Source of the DNA: JAQBGV01 sp032128395
GTDB lineage: Bacteria; Planctomycetota; UBA8108; UBA1146
NCBI GenBank assembly: GCA_032128395.1
Contig: JAQBGV010000215.1
Span: 1 to 13,206 of the forward strand
Direction of reading: 5' to 3'
DNA: 13,206 bases
Shown here: piece after piece, positions 1 through 6,957 of the stretch
Numbering within the stretch: the first letter of the stretch is position 1
How the letters are laid out: every line of letters begins with the position of its first letter
The notes under the pieces: model-generated
What the model was told of the DNA's origin: nothing
What the model saw: only the letters and a program-made list of their open reading frames with translations
Databases searched by the model: none
Made by a program: the position numbers and the translations under genes

Positions 1-15
1 CTCCCTGCGGCCGGA

Positions 16-1467
16 CTAGTCGCTCTCTTTTAGCGACGCGATCAGCTCGATCATCGCCTTCTTCCCGTCCCCGAACATCATGTAGCAGTTGTCCGCTGCG
101 AAGAGGGGGTTCGGAATCCCGGCGAAGCCCGGGCTCAACGAACGCTTCACCACGACCACGGTGCGCGCCCGGTCCACATCGAGGATCGGCATCCCGGCGA
201 TCGGGCTGTTCGGGTCGGTGCGGGCGACCGGGTTCACCACGTCGTTGGCGCCGATGACGATCGCGACGTCGACCTGGCCGAAGGTCGGGTTGATCTGGTC
301 CATCTCCTTGAGCTTGTCGTAGTCGATGTCCGCCTCGGCGAGCAGCACGTTCATGTGACCCGGCATCCGGCCGGCGACGGGGTGGATGGCGAATTCGACC
401 TGGACCCCCCGGGACTCGAGAAGCGCAGCGAAATCGCGCACGGTGTGCTGGGCCTGCGCGACCGCCAGCCCGTAGCCGGGGACGACCACCACCCGCTGGG
501 CGCCGTCGAAGAGCATCGCCACTTCGTCGGGGGAAGCGGCCTTCACTTTGCCGCCGTACACCTCGTCCGCGCTCGGCCCGTCCGCCGAGGGGCCGAGGGT
601 GCCGAAAATCACGTTGGTGAGCGATCGGTTCATCGCCTTGCACATGATCGCGGTGAGGATCACTCCCGAGGCACCGACGAGCGACCCCGCGACGATGAGG
701 ACGTTGTTGTCGAGGACGAAGCCGGTCGCGGCAGCGGCGAGGCCGGAGTAGCTGTTGAGGAGCGCGATGACCACCGGCATGTCCGCCCCGCCGATCGGGG
801 TGGTCAACGTGACTCCGAGCACCGAGGCGATGGCGCAGACGGTCCAATAGGCCGAGACGTTCCCGGGGTCGCGGACCACCCAAACGCACGCCGCGATCGC
901 ACCGAGGAAGAGGAGGGCGTTCCAGATCTTCTGACCGGGGATCGCCCCGCGGATCTTGCTGAGAGAGCGCAGGTCGAGCAGCTTGACGAAGGCGACGATG
1001 CTGCCGGTGAAGGTGATCGATCCGATCAGTCCGGAAGCACCGGTCGCGATGCTCGATTGGAGCGAACTCACCGACCCGATGGCGAGCAAGAACGCGGCAC
1101 CGGCGACGAGTGAAGATGCGATCCCCCCGAAGCCGTTGAAGATCGCGACCATCTGGGGCATCGCGGTCATCTGGACCCGGAGGGCCGCCACCGCGCCGAT
1201 CACAGCCCCGAGCGCAGAGCCGGTCGCGATCATCCCTAGATCGAGATCGGTTTCCTTGAGAATGGTCGCGACGACGGCGATGAACATCCCGAAGGCGCCG
1301 AACTTGTTGCCGCGCACCGCGGTGCGGGGGTGGGTGAGCCCCTTGATCCCGAGGATGAAGAAGACCGACGCGATCAGGTAGAGCAGGTCCGCGCCCTGTG
1401 ACCCGATCACCGGGCCACCGGTACCAGGGGTGGCCTGCGCGAAAAAGGTCCCGAAGGCGCCCATCAT
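16..1467 (-). CDS. pntB: NAD(P) transhydrogenase subunit beta (PntB)
   Basis: This is the beta subunit of the proton-translocating transhydrogenase, which uses the proton gradient to move hydride from NADH to NADP+ in the inner membrane. The protein has about 483 residues: a hydrophobic multi-helix part (roughly 1-285) followed by the NADP(H)-binding domain III. Domain III shows GYGLAVAQAQ (about 331-340), the VVKRSLSPGFAG segment (about 439-450) and MFGDGKK near the end, all typical of PntB. The reading frame extends upstream to 1563, but that extension lies inside pntA2 and is not PntB-like. The true start is one of two adjacent ATGs at 1467 and 1464, just after GGAGGAAGAA. The first overlaps the pntA2 stop as ATGA. 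The channel segment reads MPQMVAIFNGFGG, with Asn where E. coli PntB appears to have His91. Identity is very secure; the choice between the two ATGs is open. Confidence 0.97.
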   Translation of the reverse strand: MMGAFGTFFAQATPGTGGPVIGSQGADLLYLIASVFFILGIKGLTHPRTAVRGNKFGAFGMFIAVVATILKETDLDLGMIATGSALGAVIGAVAALRVQMTAMPQMVAIFNGFGGIASSLVAGAAFLLAIGSVSSLQSSIATGASGLIGSITFTGSIVAFVKLLDLRSLSKIRGAIPGQKIWNALLFLGAIAACVWVVRDPGNVSAYWTVCAIASVLGVTLTTPIGGADMPVVIALLNSYSGLAAAATGFVLDNNVLIVAGSLVGASGVILTAIMCKAMNRSLTNVIFGTLGPSADGPSADEVYGGKVKAASPDEVAMLFDGAQRVVVVPGYGLAVAQAQHTVRDFAALLESRGVQVEFAIHPVAGRMPGHMNVLLAEADIDYDKLKEMDQINPTFGQVDVAIVIGANDVVNPVARTDPNSPIAGMPILDVDRARTVVVVKRSLSPGFAGIPNPLFAADNCYMMFGDGKKAMIELIASLKESD

Positions 1468-1805
1468 TTCTTCCTCCGGAACATCGCGAGCATGCGGTGG
1501 GTGACGAGGAAGCCGCCGACGGCGTTGATCGAGGCGAACACCACTGCGAAGAAGCCGAGCCAACGCGCGACGCTCACCTCACGCGTGCTCCCTTCCCCGA
1601 GGGCGATCACCGCGAGTAGCGCCCCGACGAGCGCGATCCCCGAGATCGCATTCGATCCGGACATCAGCGGGGTGTGCAGGGTCGGGGGGACCTTGGTGAT
1701 GATCTCGAAGCCCACGAAGATCGCGAGCATCAGGATCGTCAGCAGTCCGATCAGGGAAGTGCCGCCGTCGCCCGCGGCGACGACGAGGAGGAACGAACCG
1801 TGCAT
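1464..1805 (-). CDS. pntA2: NAD(P) transhydrogenase subunit alpha 2 (PntA2/PntAB)
   Basis: This small membrane subunit (113 residues) forms part of the proton channel in transhydrogenases whose alpha chain is split in two. It has about three hydrophobic helices. The diagnostic segment LHTPLMSGSNAISGI spans residues 43-57; its His44 is the conserved channel histidine of this family. The C-terminus is basic (RRKK). ATG at 1805 is preceded by GGAG at eight bases' spacing and lies 14 bp after the pntA1 stop. The gene ends in a TGA that overlaps the first pntB ATG, so the two genes are probably translationally coupled. In E. coli this region is fused to the C-terminus of PntA. Confidence 0.96.
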   Translation of the reverse strand: MHGSFLLVVAAGDGGTSLIGLLTILMLAIFVGFEIITKVPPTLHTPLMSGSNAISGIALVGALLAVIALGEGSTREVSVARWLGFFAVVFASINAVGGFLVTHRMLAMFRRKK

Positions 1806-1819
1806 CGAGGTGGCTCCGA

Positions 1820-2989
1820 TCAGGACGCCGTCGGGGAGAGGCCGAGCAGCGAGCGCACGCGCTCGTTCACGACCTCGCCACCGCGGGTGACCATCGTCTC
1901 GCGGACGATCTCGTCGTCGACGTCGAGCTGCAGGGTCCCCTCCTTGTCGAAGAGGAGCCCGAGGAACGTGACCAGGTTCTTGCCGTACATCTGACTGGCG
2001 TGGGTCGACATCTGGGAGGGGAGATTGGTCGGCCCGAGGATCACGACCCCGTTCTCGACCACCCGCTCATCCGGGCGTGCGAGCTCGCAGTTCCCGCCGC
2101 GCTCGGCGGCGAGATCGACGATGCAGCTCCCCGGGGCCATGCCGCGCACCCCCTCCGCGGTGAGGAGGAGCGGACTCTTCTTGCCGGGAATCGCCGCCGT
2201 GGTGATCACCGCGGCGCAATCCTTCGCGACCTCCGCCATCCGGGCGCGTTGGCGCACGTAGAACTCCTCCGTCATCTCCTTGGCGTACCCGCCCTTGTCC
2301 TCGGCTTCTCCCGCATCCGCTTCGACAGTGACGAACTTCCCGCCGAGACTCTCGATCTGCTCCGCCACCGCCGCGCGCACATCGTAGGCGTACACCACGG
2401 CGCCGAGCCGCTTCGCGGTCGCGATCGCCTTGAGGCCGGCGACCCCGGCGCCGATGATCAACACGCGAGCGGGAGACAACGTCCCCGCCGCGGTCATCTC
2501 CATCGAGAAAAGTCGAGGGGTCTCGTTCGCGGCGAGCATCACCGCCTTGTACCCCGCGACCAGCGCCTGAGATGAGAGGATGTCCATGCTCTGCGCGCGG
2601 GTGATGCGCGGCACGAGTTCCATGCCGAAGAGGGTGATCTGTTTCTCCGCGTAGGACTTGCAGCCGTCGGGTGCGCCGAGGGGGTCGGTGGCGGCGATGA
2701 CGACCTGGCCCGACTTCAACCGGTCGAGGTCGGACTCTCCGGCCTCCCCTGCGGCGCCCGCTGCGCGCACCTGGAGGATGATCTCCGAACGGGAGAACAC
2801 CTCCGCTCGTCCGGAGACGACCTCGGCCCCCTTCTCCCGGTACTCCGCATCCGGGTGGCCGGCCTCGAATCCCGCGCCAGATTCGATCCGGACTTCGTGC
2901 CCCGCCTTGGTGAGGGCGGGGATCAGGGAGGGGACCAGGGCGACGCGCCGCTCGCCGGGGAAGACCTCCTTGGGCACTCCGATCTTCAT
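1820..2989 (-). CDS. pntA1: NAD(P) transhydrogenase subunit alpha 1 (PntA1/PntAA), NAD(H)-binding
   Basis: This soluble NAD(H)-binding domain I of the proton-translocating transhydrogenase (389 residues) docks on the cytoplasmic face of PntA2 and PntB. It belongs to the alanine dehydrogenase/PNT family. Visible signatures are the N-terminal MKIGVPKEVFPGERRVAL, RITRAQSMD (128-136), the Rossmann glycine motif GAGVAG (180-185) with the following YAYDVR, and the YAKEM mobile-loop segment (235-239). The open frame continues upstream to 3199, but family alignment and a good Shine-Dalgarno (GGAGGAAG, 3' end seven bases before the ATG) fix the start at 2989. It lacks the membrane helices of full-length E. 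coli PntA, as expected for the split form. It is the first gene of the pnt operon, followed 14 bp later by pntA2. Its 203-bp upstream region is shared with the divergent oxidase gene at 3193; I saw no convincing promoter there. Confidence 0.97.
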   Translation of the reverse strand: MKIGVPKEVFPGERRVALVPSLIPALTKAGHEVRIESGAGFEAGHPDAEYREKGAEVVSGRAEVFSRSEIILQVRAAGAAGEAGESDLDRLKSGQVVIAATDPLGAPDGCKSYAEKQITLFGMELVPRITRAQSMDILSSQALVAGYKAVMLAANETPRLFSMEMTAAGTLSPARVLIIGAGVAGLKAIATAKRLGAVVYAYDVRAAVAEQIESLGGKFVTVEADAGEAEDKGGYAKEMTEEFYVRQRARMAEVAKDCAAVITTAAIPGKKSPLLLTAEGVRGMAPGSCIVDLAAERGGNCELARPDERVVENGVVILGPTNLPSQMSTHASQMYGKNLVTFLGLLFDKEGTLQLDVDDEIVRETMVTRGGEVVNERVRSLLGLSPTAS

Positions 2990-3192
2990 CGCATGCTTCC
3001 TCCCGGAAGGGGCCGAACCTCGGAGCGAGGACGGGAAATGGGGATGTATCCACGGCTGCGCCTCAGCGTTGGGGAGCCGCAGATGGCAGGATGCGAACAA
3101 ACCGGCGCGGAGGACGCAAGGGAATCGAGATGCTGCGCGAGATTGGCTACGCTCGCGCACCACCGCTGGATCCAACCGGAGGGAGACACCAC

Positions 3193-4329
3193 ATGACACG
3201 ATCCCTCACGGGCACTCGCATCACCATCCTCGGGGGAGGCGTGATCGGCCTCGCCGCCGCACGCGCCGCCGCTCGCGCCGGGGCGCAGGTCCTGCTGCTC
3301 GAGGCGCGCACCGTCGGGCAAGGAGCGACGACCGCCGCGAGCGGGCTGATCACTCTTGCGCTTCCCGGGCGGTCCGCGCTCGTCCGTCTGAAGCGTGAGG
3401 GGTATCGCGCGGCCGAACGCCTGCTCGAGACCCTGGGGGACCGGCTCTCCTCGGAGCACGCTCGACGCGCCGGGGCTCTGACCCTCCGTCGCGAGCTCCC
3501 CACCGACGCCGATCGTGCCGAGCTCGAACGCCGCTGGTCGGAGGCGGGCCACCTCGCCCGTTGGCTCTCTCCCGAGGAGGCGGCGGCGCTCGCTCCCGGT
3601 CTCGATCCCGCCACGTTCGCCACCGCGCTCCACTTCGATCAGGAGATCGCGCTCGATCCCGATGCGCTCGTCGCGGCGCTCCGGCGCGACTTCGAGGACG
3701 CGGGGGGGAAGATCGTCGAGGGGACCGGCCCGCTCTCGCTCGTCCCCGCGGGCGATGACGGAGTGACTGCGAGGGAGGAGTCGGGAAAAGAGGTCGCGGG
3801 CGACGCCGACATCATCTTGCTCGCGGCGGGGTGGGAGAGCGCTCGCGCGCTCGGGGATCTCCCGGGAACACCGCTCGCGGTGGCCCCGACCGGGGGCGTG
3901 GGGATCGACCTCGCACACGCCGCACCCGGCCCGACCGTTCACTTCGGCCCCGACGAGGAATTCCATTGGGTCCCGCGACAGCGGGATCAGATCTATCTCG
4001 GCAGCACCGTTCGGCCCGAAGGTGAGACGGCGTCCTACGATCGATCGGAGCCGGAGCGTCTCCTCGCCGCTGCGCGCGTCCATTTTCCCGAACTCTGCGA
4101 CGATGCGGTCATCCGCGTGCGCGATGGCCTGCGCCCCAAAGCGCAGCGGCGAGGAGGACCGTACATCGGTCCGTGGCCGGGACGATCACGCCTCTGGGTG
4201 GCGACCGGGCATTACCGCAGCGGAGTCGCGAACGCCGCGGCGACGGCCGAGATCCTGGTCGCGTCCTGGGGCGACGGTACCGCTCCCGATCCCGCGTTTG
4301 CGGTAGCCCGTGGCCTTCAAGGATCCTGA
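3193..4329 (+). CDS. FAD-dependent amine oxidase of the DAO family, glycine oxidase (ThiO)-like
   Basis: This is a 378-residue flavoprotein of the D-amino-acid oxidase family, which oxidises amines with FAD. The N-terminus carries the dinucleotide-binding GGGVIG (14-19) and Glu37, the expected FAD ribose ligand after strand 2. TTAASGL (46-52) fits the next FAD contact. The C-terminal part has WVPR, YLGSTVRPEG, DGLRPKAQRRGGPYIGP (311-327) and VATGHYRSGVANAAATAE (336-353). GHYR-G is the pattern seen in ThiO glycine oxidase, which makes the iminoacetate precursor of thiazole. The usual PVKGQ-type segment in the middle is replaced by LAVAPTGGVGI, and no thiamin genes are nearby, so the substrate remains uncertain (glycine, sarcosine or another amine). 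The start at 3193 follows GGAGGGAGA; the frame extends upstream to 3091 but without family likeness. Its 3' end overlaps the convergent methyltransferase gene by 13 bp. Confidence 0.85.
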   Translation: MTRSLTGTRITILGGGVIGLAAARAAARAGAQVLLLEARTVGQGATTAASGLITLALPGRSALVRLKREGYRAAERLLETLGDRLSSEHARRAGALTLRRELPTDADRAELERRWSEAGHLARWLSPEEAAALAPGLDPATFATALHFDQEIALDPDALVAALRRDFEDAGGKIVEGTGPLSLVPAGDDGVTAREESGKEVAGDADIILLAAGWESARALGDLPGTPLAVAPTGGVGIDLAHAAPGPTVHFGPDEEFHWVPRQRDQIYLGSTVRPEGETASYDRSEPERLLAAARVHFPELCDDAVIRVRDGLRPKAQRRGGPYIGPWPGRSRLWVATGHYRSGVANAAATAEILVASWGDGTAPDPAFAVARGLQGS

Positions 4330-5462
4330 CGTTCGGAGATCCACGCGCGCATCCGTTGCTCTTCCCGAGTGATGGTGACGACGAACGTCGGCGAGCCCTG
4401 ACCGCGGAGCGCCCGCTCCCACGGAACTGGGTCTTCCCCCCCGCGGACGCGCACGATCACGCGACCTGCTGCGCGTTCCCGCAGCCACGCTCGCACCGAC
4501 TCGATGCGACCCGGCAGCTCGACGTGCAGTCGGGCGGGGGTGAGCCAGGGGGAGCGGATCGCCGTCGCGCCGGTCAAGAATCCCGCGTGGGGGTGGGGGG
4601 CGGTGAGGTCGTGCTCGCGCGCAAGCGTGCCGAGAAGTCCGGCGCGCTCGATCGCGGGTTCGACCTCGTGGAGGAATGCACCCGCCGGACCGATCGGCAG
4701 CGGGAGAGGTTCTCCGGCGAAGCTCTCACCGTCGTCCACCCGAGTGGCGCGCCGCACTCCGCGGGCGAGTGCACCGATCCACAGGACCGCCTGCACGAGA
4801 CCACGGCCGCGCTGGATGATCTCGACCTCGCCGTCCGGCAGGCTTCCGTGGTCGACCCCGGGGCCGAGCTTGATCGCACCGGGGGCGCCGCGCGCGATCA
4901 GCGCGTCGATCGTCGCCGGGCCCGGCGAAATCTCCTCGTACCTCCACGTGCGGCGCCCCCCCGGACGGCGATCGGGGTCGAGGTGATAGGGGAGGTCTTC
5001 GAGTGCGAGCGCGGTGACGTCACCGAGGATCGTCTCCGGGTCGTGACCGAGGAAGTGCGATACGTTGTGGCGCGCCGCGGCGAGCCGGGACCGATCGTTG
5101 TCGACGAGGACCGGTTCCATCCCTTCGAGGGCGAGACCGATCGCGTCTCCGCCGATCCCCGTGCAAAGGTCGAGAACTCGGGTCGCACCGAATTCGGCGA
5201 AGCGTCGGGCCTTCCACCGAGCGACGTCGGTCGAGGTCGCTTGCTCGACCGCGATCCGATCGAGCCAGAGGTGGTGTGCGTCATCGATGCGCCCGGCGGC
5301 GCGGCGCCGCGCATCGACCAGGTCGATCGCTCGCCGGACCTGGTCGCGGTCGGCGATCATGCGCAGTCGGGCGATCACCGCGGGGGTGCGGGATGCCTCG
5401 GCCTGCACCGCCGCGAGAAGCGCGACTCCTGCCTCCGTCTCTGTCCAAGCCCAGGGATGCAC
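4317..5462 (-). CDS. Class I SAM-dependent methyltransferase with C-terminal THUMP-like region
   Basis: This is a 381-residue protein with a central Rossmann methyltransferase fold. Motif I is VLDLCTGIGGDAIGL (96-110), the acidic residue after strand 2 is Asp121, motif III has GD at 147-148, and motif IV is YHLDPDRR (159-166), resembling the DPARR motif of a conserved bacterial family. The C-terminal third (about 285-381) matches the style of the THUMP-like domain found in that family. Such proteins are probably RNA modifiers, but I know of no proven substrate. The start is GTG at 5462, preceded by a strong Shine-Dalgarno (AAGGAGGGG). It runs antiparallel to the oxidase gene, overlapping its 3' end by 13 bp, and is divergent from the porin operon. 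A weak TTGTGA/CAGAAT pair with 19-base spacing lies upstream but is not convincing. Confidence 0.82.
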   Translation of the reverse strand: MHPWAWTETEAGVALLAAVQAEASRTPAVIARLRMIADRDQVRRAIDLVDARRRAAGRIDDAHHLWLDRIAVEQATSTDVARWKARRFAEFGATRVLDLCTGIGGDAIGLALEGMEPVLVDNDRSRLAAARHNVSHFLGHDPETILGDVTALALEDLPYHLDPDRRPGGRRTWRYEEISPGPATIDALIARGAPGAIKLGPGVDHGSLPDGEVEIIQRGRGLVQAVLWIGALARGVRRATRVDDGESFAGEPLPLPIGPAGAFLHEVEPAIERAGLLGTLAREHDLTAPHPHAGFLTGATAIRSPWLTPARLHVELPGRIESVRAWLRERAAGRVIVRVRGGEDPVPWERALRGQGSPTFVVTITREEQRMRAWISERQDP

Positions 5463-5541
5463 TGCGGCCCCTCCTTCGGCCGGGGATTCTGCCCGAGCCC
5501 GCCTCGAACCTCACAATTCCACCCGATCGTGGAGGAATTGC

Positions 5542-5571
5542 TTGACGCACTGTCGTGATGTTTGGCATACC
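5542..5571 (+). promoter_or_regulatory. Candidate sigma70-type promoter of the porin-flavoprotein operon
   Basis: TTGACG (5542-5547) matches the -35 consensus at five of six positions. Eighteen bases downstream, CATACC (5566-5571) keeps the central ATA of a -10 box but is otherwise poor. This stretch is conspicuously AT-richer than its surroundings. A start site near 5578 would leave about 28 bases before the ATG at 5606 and about 70 before the ATG at 5647. Moderate-to-low confidence because the -10 is weak. Confidence 0.45.
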
Positions 5572-5575
5572 AAAC
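5560..5575. promoter_or_regulatory. Operator-like perfect palindrome over the predicted -10
   Basis: GTTTGGCATACCAAAC is a perfect 6-bp inverted repeat (GTTTGG/CCAAAC) around a 4-base centre. It overlaps the predicted -10 of the porin operon, a usual place for a repressor. TGG-N4-5-CCA half-sites are of the kind bound by GntR/FadR-type and some other dimeric regulators, but the family cannot be assigned from the site alone. No regulator gene lies in the window. The site could also affect the divergent methyltransferase gene. Confidence 0.5.
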
Positions 5576-5646
5576 AAAACGCATCCAGGTGCCGAAATCA
5601 TTGAAATGGGACGGGTCGAAAGGGGCCGACAATCGCTGCAATCCTC

Positions 5647-6957
5647 ATGATCGCAATGCTTTATGCGCCTACCCTGGCTGGTCCGGCGGGCTCTCTGCCC
5701 CAGAGCCAGGAACAAGAAGGGGCCCCGACCCCCGATCTTCTTCGTGAACTGCGCGATCGACTCGAGGGGGCAGAGGAGCGGATCCGGGTCCTCGAGGAGC
5801 GCGCTTCCCCGCTCGGCGGAGACGGCGGGGACGGTGGAGAGGCAGAGTCTACCGCACCCCGCCACTGGCTCCACTCCGATGTGCTCGGCGGGCGCGCCTC
5901 CCTCGGCGGCTACATCGACCTCGAGGCTCGGGACGAGCACGGCTCGACTCCGACCTTCCGCGTGCACCGCTTCGTTCCCCAGATCGACGCACGGATCGGG
6001 CGACTCCACGTCGCGGCCGAGATCGAGTTCGAGGACGGGGGAAGCGACGGTTCGAACGGGGAGGGAGAGACGAAGATCGAATTCGCCGTGGTCGATTGGC
6101 AGTTCGGCGGCGCGTTCACGCTCCGCGGCGGCGCCCTCCTCGTCCCGCTCGGTCGGTTCAACCTGAATCACGACTCGCCGCTGAACGACTTCACCGATCG
6201 CCCCCTCGTCGCGGTCACCGTGATCCCGACCACCCTGACCGACGCGGGGATCGGCGGACTCGGCGAGTTCGAGGTCGGGGAGGAGGGGTCTGTCGGCTAC
6301 GAGGTCTACGTGGTGAACGGGTTCGAGGGACTGGTCGCGGACCCGACGACCGCCACGGGGCTTCGATCGGAATTCGACACGAGCTCCGGATTGAGGAACG
6401 GTCGTCCCAGTCTGAAGGCGGACGGGAGTTCCGGGCTCTCGGCGGTGGGGCGGGTCGACTACTCACCGCGGCTCGGGATCGAGTTCGGAGTCTCCGCCGA
6501 GCACGGTCCCTACGACGTCGACGGAGATCTCGATCTGTGGATCGCCGCCTTCGACCTCGAGATCGCGGGCGGGGCGGTCGCGTCCTTTCTCGAGGGGTTC
6601 GAGTTGCTCGGCGAGATCGCCCGCAGTGATCTGGAGCGCGATGCGGTCGCCCGGGCGAGTGGTGTCCCCGATGACCTCTGGGGTTTCGTCGTCGAGGCGA
6701 ATCGCCACTTCATGCCCGAGTCCTTTCGACGCGCCCTCCCCTCGGTGTTCACTCCCGACTCGACCCTTACCGCCGCGGTGCGGTTCGATCACGCCGAACT
6801 CGGGAGCGAGCGGACGCAGCGGTTGACGTTCGGTTTGAACTTCCGGCCGATCGAGGAGACGGTCTTCAAGTTCGACCTGCAGTTCAACTACGAGGACGGA
6901 TCCCACGGACGGGTGGACAACGATGCGATTCTCTTCTCCATCGCGACGTATTTCTAG
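5647..6957 (+). CDS. Outer-membrane porin-like beta-barrel protein with N-terminal coiled coil
   Basis: This protein of about 436 residues looks like a phosphate-selective-porin O/P-style barrel that would let small solutes cross the outer membrane. After a hydrophobic start come a short coiled coil (about 30-53, LLRELRDRLEGAEERIRVLE), a Gly/Asp linker (57-66) and then alternating amphipathic strands. RVHRFVPQIDARIGRLHVAAEIEFE and LLVPLGRFNLNHDSPLNDF-DRPLV-VTVIPTTLTDAGIGG are typical of such porins. The chain ends in SIATYF, a C-terminal aromatic residue as needed for barrel insertion. The start is unsettled: upstream in-frame codons continue a signal-peptide-like run (RKGPTIAAILMIAML) but contain no ATG, GTG or TTG before the stop at 5602. 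ATG 5647 also overlaps the stop of a 14-codon ORF (5606-5650). The gene overlaps the next one by 35 bp. Transported substrate unknown. Confidence 0.8.
   Translation: MIAMLYAPTLAGPAGSLPQSQEQEGAPTPDLLRELRDRLEGAEERIRVLEERASPLGGDGGDGGEAESTAPRHWLHSDVLGGRASLGGYIDLEARDEHGSTPTFRVHRFVPQIDARIGRLHVAAEIEFEDGGSDGSNGEGETKIEFAVVDWQFGGAFTLRGGALLVPLGRFNLNHDSPLNDFTDRPLVAVTVIPTTLTDAGIGGLGEFEVGEEGSVGYEVYVVNGFEGLVADPTTATGLRSEFDTSSGLRNGRPSLKADGSSGLSAVGRVDYSPRLGIEFGVSAEHGPYDVDGDLDLWIAAFDLEIAGGAVASFLEGFELLGEIARSDLERDAVARASGVPDDLWGFVVEANRHFMPESFRRALPSVFTPDSTLTAAVRFDHAELGSERTQRLTFGLNFRPIEETVFKFDLQFNYEDGSHGRVDNDAILFSIATYF

Noticed and set aside
2990..3192. Promoters for the divergent pnt operon and oxidase gene.
   Set aside because: Only weak -35-like hexamers (such as TTGGAT or TTGTTC on the minus strand) occur without a matching -10 at proper spacing.
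4310..4335. Shared terminator between the convergent oxidase and methyltransferase genes.
   Set aside because: The coding regions overlap by 13 bp and I see no stable hairpin with a T-run at either end.
5618..5624. Programmed -1 frameshift at AAAGGGG for the porin gene.
   Set aside because: The heptamer is not in the phase needed for standard slippage from the ATG 5606 frame (codons GAA AGG GGC). A lost base or a coupled leader ORF explains it more simply.
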